64,000 nt of DNA from Mycobacterium sp. 852014-52450_SCH5900713 (GTDB lineage Bacteria; Actinomycetota; Actinomycetes; Mycobacteriales; Mycobacteriaceae). The notes under the pieces are model-generated. The model saw only the letters and a program-made list of their open reading frames with translations, had not been told where the DNA came from and did no database searches. How positions within the stretch are numbered: position 1 is the stretch's first letter; each line of letters opens with the position of its first letter. The stretch lies in assembly GCF_001667075.1 (NCBI RefSeq), contig NZ_LZIL01000035.1:62001-126000 (forward strand), written 5' to 3'. Positions 16,734 to 24,470 of the stretch are shown here, in pieces. Both the position numbers and the translations under genes were made by a program.

Positions 16734-18179
16734 TTACGACGAGACCGCGATGGATTTCGTTTCCAGATAGCTGTCGATGCCCTCGGGTCCCAGTTCCCGG
16801 CCGTAGCCGCTGCCCTTGACACCGCCGAAGGGAGCGAACGGGTCCATGGTGTAGCCCTGGTTGATCCCGAGGGTGCCGCTGCGCACCCGCGCCGCGATCG
16901 ACAGAGCCCGCTCGGTGTCAGCGCTCCATACCGATCCGGCCAGGCCGTAGTCGGAGTCGTTGGCGATTGCGACCGCGTCGTCCTCGTCGCGATAGGGGAT
17001 GACCGTGAGCACGGGGCCGAAGATCTCTTCGCGGGCGATGCGCATGATGTTGTTGGCCGAGGCGAACAGGGTGGGCGCGACGTACCAGCCGCGGTCGAGC
17101 CCGTCGGGCATGTGGGTCCCGCCGGTGACGAGCCGCGCGCCTTCGTCTTGGCCGATCTGGATGTAATCGCGGACGCGCTGCTGTTGCCGACGGGAGACCA
17201 GCGGACCCAGCTGGGTGCCCGGATCGCTGGGATCGCCGACTCGCAGGGCGGTCATCTCGGCGGCGAGAGCGTCGACGTACTCGTCGTGGCGGTGCTGGGG
17301 GACCAGTACGCGGGTCAGGGCGTTGCAGATCTGGCCGCTGTTCGACAGGCTGGCCGATCGCACGCCGGCCGCGACGGCCTCCGGTGCGGCGTCACCGAGA
17401 ATGATGGCGGCCGACTTGCCACCGAGTTCCAGACTGACCTTCGTGAGGTTCGCCGCGCAGGCGGCCGCCACGGCCCGCCCCGCGGCCGTCGATCCGGTGA
17501 ACGACACTTTGTCCACCCCGGGGTGCGAGACCAGGAGTTCGCCGACGGCGCTGTCGCCGGGCAGGACACTGACCACGCCGGGCGGCAGGTCGATGTCATC
17601 GAGAATCTGCGCCAAAAGCAATGCGTCCAAGGGTGATTCGGGTGCGGGCTTGAGTACCACCGCGCAGCCGGCGAGCAGCGCGGGCACCAGTTTGGTGGCG
17701 ATGAGGAACTGGGGCATGTTCCACGGCACGATCGCGGCGACGACGCCAACAGGCTCCTTGTAAACGTGCACATCGGCTCCGAAGAAGCCGCGGCGCGACT
17801 CCTTCCAGGTGTGGCGCTCGGCCAGGTCGCAGAATGCGCGCATCATCATCGCGGGCAGGCCGACTTGGGCGCGCTGAGCGAAGGAGATCGGAGCGCCGAT
17901 CTCGGCCGTGATGAGGGCGGCCATCTCCGCGCGCCGCTGGTCGTAGACGTCGGCGAGTCGCCGGATCACAGCGATCCGGTCGGCAGGGCCGGTGCGGCTC
18001 CAGGCCCCCGAGTCGAGCGCCGCGCGCGCGGCGCTGACGGCCGTTTCGACGTCCGCGGCTCCGGCAGCGGCCACATGGGCGATGGGGTCCTCGGTGTGTG
18101 GGGATATGACCTCGAATACCTCACCGTGCGACAGCACCGAGCGGCCCGGCGCGATCCGCAACCCAAGGTCTTGCTCCAT
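16734..18179 (-). CDS. NAD(P)-dependent aldehyde dehydrogenase
   Basis: This 481-residue protein is of full family length. VPWNMPQF, FTGSTAAGR (cofactor loop), LELGGKSAA (catalytic Glu) and NSGQICNALTRV (catalytic Cys) are all present, as is EEIFGPVLTV. It oxidises an aldehyde to the acid. It is divergent from the first Rieske oxygenase gene. A 16-bp element 18 bp upstream of its start is identical to one before the ferredoxin gene at 21713, so it probably belongs to the same regulon and may oxidise an aldehyde made by the oxygenases. A related enzyme is encoded at 44533-45999. Confidence 0.93.
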   Translation of the reverse strand: MEQDLGLRIAPGRSVLSHGEVFEVISPHTEDPIAHVAAAGAADVETAVSAARAALDSGAWSRTGPADRIAVIRRLADVYDQRRAEMAALITAEIGAPISFAQRAQVGLPAMMMRAFCDLAERHTWKESRRGFFGADVHVYKEPVGVVAAIVPWNMPQFLIATKLVPALLAGCAVVLKPAPESPLDALLLAQILDDIDLPPGVVSVLPGDSAVGELLVSHPGVDKVSFTGSTAAGRAVAAACAANLTKVSLELGGKSAAIILGDAAPEAVAAGVRSASLSNSGQICNALTRVLVPQHRHDEYVDALAAEMTALRVGDPSDPGTQLGPLVSRRQQQRVRDYIQIGQDEGARLVTGGTHMPDGLDRGWYVAPTLFASANNIMRIAREEIFGPVLTVIPYRDEDDAVAIANDSDYGLAGSVWSADTERALSIAARVRSGTLGINQGYTMDPFAPFGGVKGSGYGRELGPEGIDSYLETKSIAVSS

Positions 18180-18196
18180 CGAAAGACTCCCCTCGG

Positions 18197-18212
18197 CAAT
18201 ATCAACTACTTG
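18197..18212 (-). promoter_or_regulatory. Shared 16-bp element before the aldehyde dehydrogenase
   Basis: Read on the minus strand this is CAAGTAGTTGATATTG, 18 bp before the dehydrogenase start. The identical sequence occurs at 21689-21704 on the plus strand, ahead of the ferredoxin gene and facing it the same way. There it forms half of a longer palindrome, which suggests binding by the MarR protein encoded in this cluster. Confidence 0.55.
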
Positions 18213-18347
18213 CGATTATGTCGTGGAGCATATACCGTCGGCCCTGACGAGGTCCTGCGAAATCACTGAAACCGGTGGCTGCGCGGCCATTCGGAGTGAA
18301 CCGGGCGTGGGGCGGCCCGTGTGACATCGGATCGGATAGGAGCGTTC

Positions 18348-19616
18348 ATGGCTCGATTCCCCAAGCCGCCGGAGGGCAGCTGGACGCAGCATTATCCCGA
18401 GCTGGGAACCGGACCGGTCTCGTATGACGATTCCATCAGCCCGGAAATCCACGAGTTGGAACGAGAGGCCATCTTCAAGCGCGCCTGGCTCAATGTTGGC
18501 CGCATTGAACAGCTTTCGCGTACGGGTAGTTACTTCACCAAGGAGCTCAAGGCAGTCAACACCTCGATCATCCTGGTGCGCACCAGATCCGGGGAAATCA
18601 AGGCGTATCACAACGTGTGTCGGCACCGCGGGAACAAGCTGGTGTGGAACGACATGCCGCTCGAGGAGACCAGCGGTGTGTGCCGCCAATTCACCTGCAA
18701 ATACCACGCCTGGCGGTACGACCTGGACGGCAACCTGACGTTCGTGCAGCAGGAGGGGGAGTTTTTCGACCTCGACAAGAGCCGCTACGGGTTGGTGCCG
18801 GTGCATTGCGAGGTCTGGGAAGGCTTCATCTTCGTCAACTTCGCCAAGCAGCCCGAACAGCCGCTGCGGGAGTTCCTCGGGCCGATGGTCACCGCGCTGG
18901 AGGGGTATCCGTTCGACCGGATGACCTCGCGCTGGCACTACCGCTCGGAGGTCAAGGCGAACTGGAAGCTCTACATGGACGCGTTCCAGGAGTTCTATCA
19001 CGCCCCCGTGTTACACGCGAACCAGTCGCCAACCGCTTACTCAAAGGCGGCCGCCGAGGCCGGTTTTGAGGCCCCGCACTATCGATTGGAAGGCCCGCAT
19101 CGACTGGTGAGCACGTCGGGCGTGCGGGCGTGGGAGATGGCGGCGGAGATGCGCAAGCCGATCGAGGACATCTGCCAGAGCGGCCTATTCGGTCCCTGGG
19201 ACAAGCCGGATCTTCCGGAGATGCCCGACGGGCTGAACCCGGCGAAATGCGATCCGTGGGGGCTGGACTCCTTCCAGCTCTTCCCCAACTTCGTAATCCT
19301 GTTCTGGGGCCAGGGTTGGTATCTGACGTACCACTACTGGCCAACCTCCTACAACTCCCACCTCTTCGAGGGCACGCTGTATTTCCCGCAGCCGCGCACG
19401 CCGCGCGAACGCGTCGCCCAGGAACTTGCGGCTGTCTCGTTCAAGGAATACGGCCTGCAGGACGCGAACACGCTGGAGGCGACTCAAAGCATGATCGAAT
19501 CCCGGGTCCTCGACCGGTTCCTCCTCTGCGATCAGGAAATCCTGATCCGGCATCTGCACAAAGAGACCGCGGCGTGGATCGATCGGTATCGTCGCACGGC
19601 TACGGCAGGGGTGTGA
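18348..19616 (+). CDS. Rieske non-haem iron oxygenase, large subunit (first of a paralogous pair)
   Basis: This 422-residue protein has an N-terminal Rieske domain: Cys91-x-His93 (CRHRG) and Cys117-x2-His120 (CKYH). The 23-residue gap between them is about six longer than the usual 15-17. The catalytic domain contains DAFQEFYHAPVLH, the His-His iron site. TAGGAG precedes ATG 18348. It hydroxylates an unknown substrate and needs electrons, probably from the ferredoxin at 21713. No NTF2-fold beta subunit follows; instead a small helical protein starts 5 bp downstream. Its closest relative here is the 22841-24103 protein. Confidence 0.92.
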   Translation: MARFPKPPEGSWTQHYPELGTGPVSYDDSISPEIHELEREAIFKRAWLNVGRIEQLSRTGSYFTKELKAVNTSIILVRTRSGEIKAYHNVCRHRGNKLVWNDMPLEETSGVCRQFTCKYHAWRYDLDGNLTFVQQEGEFFDLDKSRYGLVPVHCEVWEGFIFVNFAKQPEQPLREFLGPMVTALEGYPFDRMTSRWHYRSEVKANWKLYMDAFQEFYHAPVLHANQSPTAYSKAAAEAGFEAPHYRLEGPHRLVSTSGVRAWEMAAEMRKPIEDICQSGLFGPWDKPDLPEMPDGLNPAKCDPWGLDSFQLFPNFVILFWGQGWYLTYHYWPTSYNSHLFEGTLYFPQPRTPRERVAQELAAVSFKEYGLQDANTLEATQSMIESRVLDRFLLCDQEILIRHLHKETAAWIDRYRRTATAGV

Positions 19617-19621
19617 CCGCG

Positions 19622-19951
19622 ATGTCTCCCATGCTGCCAGGCGAATTCGCCGACCTGGAGCAATTCGCGGACTGGTGCCTGCCTTCCGAACCGGAGCGCT
19701 ACGCCAAGAGACTGGCGAGCACCATGCCGGAGATGAAGGCCTTTTACGACGCGATCACGCCCCGCGCGGAAGAGGCCCTCGCGTACTGCGACAAGTTCTC
19801 CCTCGACGACCTGCCCGAAGACGTGCTGAATCTCATGCACCTGCTGTATTCGATGATCATGGTGTCGTTTCCGGTGGAGTGCTGGAAGCAACCCCGGGTG
19901 CCCGACTCCGGAGCGTCCACGCTGGATTGCGTGTCCGAGCCCGTTCCATGA
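19622..19951 (+). CDS. Small helical protein paired with a Rieske oxygenase (type A)
   Basis: This 109-residue protein of unknown function is clearly related to the 24108-24443 product. Both share STMPEM, FYDA, YCDKF and an LNL-x-H-x2-YS-x-IMV pattern. No signal peptide is visible; the YSMIMV stretch is hydrophobic. It starts 5 bp after the oxygenase stop and overlaps the next gene by ATGA. Because each Rieske gene in this cluster is followed by such a gene, I infer a subunit, assembly or substrate-delivery role. I know no described family for it. Confidence 0.8.
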   Translation: MSPMLPGEFADLEQFADWCLPSEPERYAKRLASTMPEMKAFYDAITPRAEEALAYCDKFSLDDLPEDVLNLMHLLYSMIMVSFPVECWKQPRVPDSGASTLDCVSEPVP

Positions 19952-21210
19952 CCACCGTCCTGCGGGCGGCGCGGTGGGGTGACGTGGTCGACGGCCAGGT
20001 CCACTCACCGGCCGTGGTGGTGGTCGAGGGTGAGCGCATCGCCGCCATCAATCCCGAAGGCGGCGTGCCGGAATGGGCCACCGTCATCGACCTGGGCGAC
20101 GTGACGCTGCTGCCGGGCCTGATGGATATGGAACTCAACCTGCTGATCGGCGGTCCCGGTGGGCCGGAGGGCTTGCCGTCGCCGATGCACGGTGTCCAGG
20201 ACGACCCGGCCTATCGCACCTTGCGCGGTGCCGTCAACGCGCGCACCACCCTGGAGGCGGGTTTCACCACCGTGCGCAACTTGGGGCTGATGGTGAAGAC
20301 CGGCGGTTACCTGCTCGACGTGGCGCTGCAGCGTGCCATCGACCAGGGCTGGCACGCCGGGCCCCGCATCTATCCCGCCGGCCATGCCGTCACCCCTTAC
20401 GGCGGGCACCTGGATCCGACGGTTTTCCAGCGGCTCGCGCCCGGCATCATGCCGCTGTCGGTGGCCGAGGGCATCGCCAACGGTGTCCCGGACGTGATCG
20501 CCTGTGTCCGTTACCAAATTCGCCACGGGGCGAAGCTGATCAAGGTGTCGGCCTCCGGCGGGGTGATGTCCCACAGCACGGCCCCGGGAGCCCAGCAGTA
20601 CTCAGACGCCGAATTCGCCGCGATCGCCGACGAAGCCCACCGGGCGGGCGTGCGGGTGGCCGCGCACGCCGTCGGTGACAGCGCGATCCAGGCATGCATC
20701 CGGGCCGGCATCGACTGCATCGAACACGGATTCCTGGCCAGCGACGAGACCATCCAGATGATGGTCGACCACGGTACCTTCCTGGTCTCTACCACGTATC
20801 TGACCGAGGCGATGGCGGTCGACCGGATCGCCCCGGAGCTGCGCAAGAAAGCCGAAGAGGTGTTCCCGCGGGCAAAAGCCATGCTGCCGAAAGCGATTGC
20901 CGCCGGAGTGCGGATCGCGTGCGGCACCGACGCACCGGCGATTCCGCACGGCCACAACGCCAAGGAGCTTGGCGCGCTCGTGAAGCGCGGTATGACGCCC
21001 ATGCAGGCGATCCGGTCGGCCACGCTCGTGGCCGCAGAGCTCATCGATGCCGACGACGAGCTGGGCCGGCTGGCGCCTGGCTACCTCGCCGACATCATCG
21101 CCGTGCCCGGCGATCCCGCGCTGGACATCGACGCCACGCTCGAGGTGCCGTTTGTCATGAAGGGCGGCGAGGTTTTCAAACAGGGAGGCAACCATGGAAC
21201 TCACCGATAA
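19948..21210 (+). CDS. Amidohydrolase (imidazolonepropionase/prolidase-like) lacking the HxH motif
   Basis: This 420-residue protein follows the metal-dependent hydrolase plan: KLIKVSASGG (bridging Lys), VAAHAVGD, CIEHGFL and GTDAPAIPHG (metal His and Asp). The first metal motif, normally PGLIDxHxH, reads PGLMDMELN, so both histidines are replaced by Glu62 and Asn64. The active site may hold one metal or be altered. It starts by ATGA overlap with the small protein gene. Its 3' end overlaps the MarR gene by 17 bp. It may act on an amide or lactam made by the oxygenases. Confidence 0.85.
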   Translation: MTTVLRAARWGDVVDGQVHSPAVVVVEGERIAAINPEGGVPEWATVIDLGDVTLLPGLMDMELNLLIGGPGGPEGLPSPMHGVQDDPAYRTLRGAVNARTTLEAGFTTVRNLGLMVKTGGYLLDVALQRAIDQGWHAGPRIYPAGHAVTPYGGHLDPTVFQRLAPGIMPLSVAEGIANGVPDVIACVRYQIRHGAKLIKVSASGGVMSHSTAPGAQQYSDAEFAAIADEAHRAGVRVAAHAVGDSAIQACIRAGIDCIEHGFLASDETIQMMVDHGTFLVSTTYLTEAMAVDRIAPELRKKAEEVFPRAKAMLPKAIAAGVRIACGTDAPAIPHGHNAKELGALVKRGMTPMQAIRSATLVAAELIDADDELGRLAPGYLADIIAVPGDPALDIDATLEVPFVMKGGEVFKQGGNHGTHR

Positions 21211-21646
21211 CATCCTGTGGTTGCTCAAGCAGGCTTTCTATTACTCGCTGACCACCATCAACGACGCCATGCGAGTGCACGGCGTCAGCACCGCCCAGAT
21301 CGGTGTGCTGCGCCAACTCGCCAATGAGCCCGGCCTTTCCGGCGCCGAACTGGCCCGCCGCCTGTTGATCAGCCCGCAGGGGGTTCAGCTCGCGCTGACC
21401 GCGCTGGAGCGCCGCGGCCTGGTGGAACGAAAGCGCGATCCCCAGCACGGCCGCATTCTGCAGGCCTACCTCACAGGCGAGGGGCGCGACGTCGCCGCGA
21501 CGGTCGTCAACGACGCGATCGCCGCCCACGAGGAGGTGTTCGGCGTCCTCAGCAAGCAGGAGCAGCAGACTCTGCGTGAACTGCTGGGCCGCGTTGTCGA
21601 AAAGGGCACCGGCCATGAGCTTTTCAACGACCGCGTCCAGGACTGA
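21194..21646 (+). CDS. MarR family regulator
   Basis: This 150-residue protein has a winged helix-turn-helix at residues about 40-100 (GLSGAELARRLLISPQGVQ and ERRGLVERKRDP). GGGAGGCAACC-type spacing before ATG 21194 gives a good ribosome site inside the preceding gene. MarR proteins are usually repressors released by small aromatic ligands. A 22-bp palindrome just downstream (21673-21694) and the shared element before the aldehyde dehydrogenase are its probable targets. It would then control both arms of the cluster. Confidence 0.9.
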   Translation: MELTDNILWLLKQAFYYSLTTINDAMRVHGVSTAQIGVLRQLANEPGLSGAELARRLLISPQGVQLALTALERRGLVERKRDPQHGRILQAYLTGEGRDVAATVVNDAIAAHEEVFGVLSKQEQQTLRELLGRVVEKGTGHELFNDRVQD

Positions 21647-21672
21647 CATGAAGGTCATCGGGACGTCTCTAG

Positions 21673-21694
21673 TACTTGATATTAATGACAAGTA
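21673..21694. promoter_or_regulatory. Probable MarR operator
   Basis: TACTTG-AT-ATTAAT-GA-CAAGTA matches its own reverse complement at 18 of 22 positions. It lies 18 bp before the ferredoxin start and just after the MarR gene. It overlaps two 16-bp direct repeats at 21669 and 21689, 20 bp apart. Confidence 0.6.
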
Positions 21695-21704
21695 GTTGAT
21701 ATTG
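21689..21704 (+). promoter_or_regulatory. Shared 16-bp element before the ferredoxin gene
   Basis: CAAGTAGTTGATATTG is identical to the minus-strand element at 18197-18212. An imperfect copy (13 of 16) lies at 21669-21684. It ends 8 bp before the ferredoxin ATG, so it could also include promoter elements of a near-leaderless transcript. Confidence 0.55.
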
Positions 21705-21712
21705 TCGGGGGG

Positions 21713-22042
21713 ATGTCAGAACCCACTGCGGCCGCCGGGGCGGGGCCGCGCAACAGCGACGGGGTCGTGACCGAGGAAGTGACCATAGTGCTGGATCGGC
21801 GCGCCACCACGGTGCCCTACAGTGCGGGCGATACCTTGTTGCAGACCGCCCGGATGGCGGGTCTGGCCGCGCCGTCCTCGTGCGAAACCGGTTCCTGCGC
21901 AACGTGTATGGCCAGGCTGACGCAGGGGAGCGCCCGGATGCTCAACAACGACGCGCTGGACGAGGACGAGGTTGACGAAGGCTGGGTGCTCACCTGCCAG
22001 GCGCTGCCGACCAGCCGCACGGTGCACGTCGTCTACGAGTGA
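21713..22042 (+). CDS. [2Fe-2S] plant-type ferredoxin
   Basis: This 109-residue protein has the cluster motif CETGSCATC (C-x4-C-x2-C), with the fourth cysteine in VLTCQA about 34 residues later. It should carry electrons to the Rieske oxygenases encoded on each side. No ferredoxin reductase gene is seen in this cluster, so a reductase elsewhere must reduce it. A run of six G directly touches the ATG, an unusually close ribosome site. It leads an operon continuing with an SDR and the second Rieske gene. Confidence 0.9.
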   Translation: MSEPTAAAGAGPRNSDGVVTEEVTIVLDRRATTVPYSAGDTLLQTARMAGLAAPSSCETGSCATCMARLTQGSARMLNNDALDEDEVDEGWVLTCQALPTSRTVHVVYE

Positions 22043-22077
22043 ATGGACGGGAGAGCAACCCAAATGGAGCGGATGCG

Positions 22078-22821
22078 ATGAGCCGGGTGGCCGTGGTGAC
22101 GGGCGGCGCCTCGGGCATGGGCGAGGCCACCTGCCACGAACTGGGCCGGCGCGGCCACAAGATCGCGGTCCTCGACGTCAACGAGCAAGCCTCGCAACGC
22201 GTTACCGAAGACCTACGCGCCGATGGCGTCACCGCGATCGGCGTAAGCGCCGATGTCACCGACCGGTCGGCGTTAGAGCAGGCTTTCGCCAAGGTCCGCA
22301 GCGAGCTCGGTGCGGTCACGGTGTTGGTGACCAGCGCCGGGCAGTTCGATTTTTCCGCCTTCGCCGAGATCACCGCCGAATCATGGGCGCGGATCATCGA
22401 CGTCAATCTGACCGGCACGTTTCATTGCTGCCAGATCGCGCTGCCCGACATGGTCGACGCCAACTGGGGCAGGATCGTGATGATTTCGTCGTCGAGCGCT
22501 CAGCGCGGCTCACCGTTCGCCGCCCACTACGCGGCTTCCAAGGGCGGGGTGATCACCTTGACCAAGTCGCTTGCACGCGAGTACGCGTCGTACGGGATCA
22601 CAGTCAACAACGTCCCGCCGTCGGGCATCGAAACACCGATGCAGCATCAGGGTCAGGCCGCCGGCTATCTGCCCTCCAACGAGCAGATCGCCGCCAACAT
22701 CCCGCTGGGATACCTGGGCACGGGGGCGGATGTTGCCGCGGCGGTGGGGTTCCTGTGTTCGGAGGAGGCCCGATTCATCACCGGGCAGGTGTTGGGCGTC
22801 AACGGTGGAGCGGTGATGTGA
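22078..22821 (+). CDS. Short-chain dehydrogenase/reductase (FabG-like)
   Basis: This 247-residue classical SDR has TGGASGMG at residues ~8-15, catalytic Ser in ISSSSAQRG, and YAASK. The ending GQVLGVNGGAVM is typical of FabG-type enzymes. ATG 22078 has GGAG 9 bp upstream and begins directly with the beta strand, so an in-frame start at 22039 was not used. It lies between the ferredoxin and the second Rieske gene, suggesting it dehydrogenates a hydroxylated intermediate such as a diol. Confidence 0.9.
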   Translation: MSRVAVVTGGASGMGEATCHELGRRGHKIAVLDVNEQASQRVTEDLRADGVTAIGVSADVTDRSALEQAFAKVRSELGAVTVLVTSAGQFDFSAFAEITAESWARIIDVNLTGTFHCCQIALPDMVDANWGRIVMISSSSAQRGSPFAAHYAASKGGVITLTKSLAREYASYGITVNNVPPSGIETPMQHQGQAAGYLPSNEQIAANIPLGYLGTGADVAAAVGFLCSEEARFITGQVLGVNGGAVM

Positions 22822-22840
22822 CGGCGATCAGGAGGTGCAG

Positions 22841-24103
22841 ATGACGCGATCAGGACGGCCCGCTGAGGGCTCCTGGACCGAACACTATCCCGACCTGAGT
22901 ACCGGTCCGGTGTCGTTCGGCGACTCCACGTCGCCGGAGTTCTACGAACTCGAACGCGAGGCGATCTTCAAACGTGCCTGGCTGAACGTCGCGCGGGCCG
23001 AGGAGCTGCCCCGCGCGGGCAGCTACCTCACCAAAGAGCTCGAGGTGGTCGGCACGTCGGTCATCGTGGTGAAGGGGCGAGACGAGCGCATCCGCGCCTT
23101 CTACAACGTCTGCCGTCACCGGGGAAACAAGCTGGTGTGGAACGACTTTCCCAATCAGGAAACACGAGGCACCTGCCGCCAATTCACCTGCAAATACCAC
23201 GGATGGCGCTACGACCTCGAGGGCGCCCTGAAATTCGTGCAGCAGGAAGGCGAATTCTTCGACCTCGACCTGTCGGAGTACGGGCTGCGGCCCGTGCCCT
23301 GTGACGTCTGGAACGGGTTCGTTTTCATCAACTTCGATCCCGAACCGCGGCAGACCCTGCGAGAATTCCTCGGGCCCATGGTCACGGGCCTCGACGGGTA
23401 CCCCTTCGACAAATTGACCGAACGCTACGAGTGGGTGGCACACAACAACAGCAACTGGAAGATCTTCGCCGACGCTTTCCAGGAGTATTACCACGTACCT
23501 TCGCTGCATCCGCAACAAGTGCCCCCTGACGTGCGGGACCCCAATGCCGGGTTCACCTGTGGGCATTTCCAGCTCGACGGTCCGCACCGGTTGGTGTCGA
23601 CCGCCGGGCGTCGGCGCTGGCTGCTGCCCCCGGAGTACATGTACCCGATCGAGCGGGTTACCCAGAGCGGACTGGTCGGCCCCTGGCGCACACCGGATCT
23701 CGGCCCGCTGCCCCCTGGCCTCAACCCGGGCGGCATCGAGCCCTGGGGCATCAGCAATTTCCAGATCTTCCCCAACATCGAGATCTTGATCTACGGCGGC
23801 TGGTATCTGCTGTACCGGTACTGGCCCACCTCGCACAACACGCACCGCTTCGAGGCGTATACGTACTTCCACCCCGCCAGCAGTGTGCGCGAACGCATCG
23901 AACACGAAGTGGCGTCGGTGGTGCTCAAGGAGTTCGCGTTGCAGGACGCGGGGATGCTCGGTGGCACGCAGGCCGCACTGGAATACGGAATCGTCGATGA
24001 GTTTCCACTCAACGACCAGGAAATCCTGGTACGCCACCTGCACAAGGTCGTCACCGACTGGGTCGACGCGTTCCAGCGCGAATCTGCTTCGGCAGGAGTG
24101 TGA
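22841..24103 (+). CDS. Rieske non-haem iron oxygenase, large subunit (second of the pair)
   Basis: This 420-residue protein is a paralogue of the 18348-19616 product and aligns without register shifts in the Rieske region: Cys91-x-His93 and Cys117-x2-His120, again with a 23-residue loop. DAFQEYYHVPSLH supplies the catalytic iron histidines. AGGAGG lies 5 bp before ATG 22841. The second small helical protein starts 4 bp after its stop. The two oxygenases differ mainly between residues 230 and 290, where substrate contacts are expected, so they may act on successive or different substrates. Confidence 0.92.
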   Translation: MTRSGRPAEGSWTEHYPDLSTGPVSFGDSTSPEFYELEREAIFKRAWLNVARAEELPRAGSYLTKELEVVGTSVIVVKGRDERIRAFYNVCRHRGNKLVWNDFPNQETRGTCRQFTCKYHGWRYDLEGALKFVQQEGEFFDLDLSEYGLRPVPCDVWNGFVFINFDPEPRQTLREFLGPMVTGLDGYPFDKLTERYEWVAHNNSNWKIFADAFQEYYHVPSLHPQQVPPDVRDPNAGFTCGHFQLDGPHRLVSTAGRRRWLLPPEYMYPIERVTQSGLVGPWRTPDLGPLPPGLNPGGIEPWGISNFQIFPNIEILIYGGWYLLYRYWPTSHNTHRFEAYTYFHPASSVRERIEHEVASVVLKEFALQDAGMLGGTQAALEYGIVDEFPLNDQEILVRHLHKVVTDWVDAFQRESASAGV

Positions 24104-24107
24104 ACCC

Positions 24108-24443
24108 ATGTCAGACGCCATGCTGCCCAGCGCATTCGCCGAATTGGAAAAGTACGCCCAAAGGTGGTGTCTGGCCACCGAAACCGAACGCTGGAACGCC
24201 CGAATCTCCAGCACGATGCCCGAGATGCACGAGTTCTACGACGCGTTCTTCCCGCGGCTCGAAGATGCCATCGAATACTGCGACAAGTTCCCGCTCGACA
24301 ACCTGCCGGACGACGCGCTGAACCTGCTGCACATGATCTATTCGTTGATCATGGTCGCGATGGCGGTGGAGATCATGCACCAACCCGCGCCCGTCAGTGC
24401 CGCCGACGCGGTCATGATCCGCACCGTCGAGCCGATGCCCTGA
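24108..24443 (+). CDS. Small helical protein paired with a Rieske oxygenase (type B)
   Basis: This 111-residue protein is a paralogue of the 19622-19951 product. Conserved stretches are STMPEM, FYDA, YCDKF, DNLPDDALNLLH and YSLIMV. The separation of oxygenase stop and start (4 bp) copies the first pair. No known NTF2-type beta subunit features are present. I infer a dedicated partner of its oxygenase, duplicated together with it. It could instead be a chaperone or a redox-partner docking protein. Confidence 0.8.
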   Translation: MSDAMLPSAFAELEKYAQRWCLATETERWNARISSTMPEMHEFYDAFFPRLEDAIEYCDKFPLDNLPDDALNLLHMIYSLIMVAMAVEIMHQPAPVSAADAVMIRTVEPMP

Positions 24444-24470
24444 GCGGGCATCGATCAGGAAGGACAGGCC

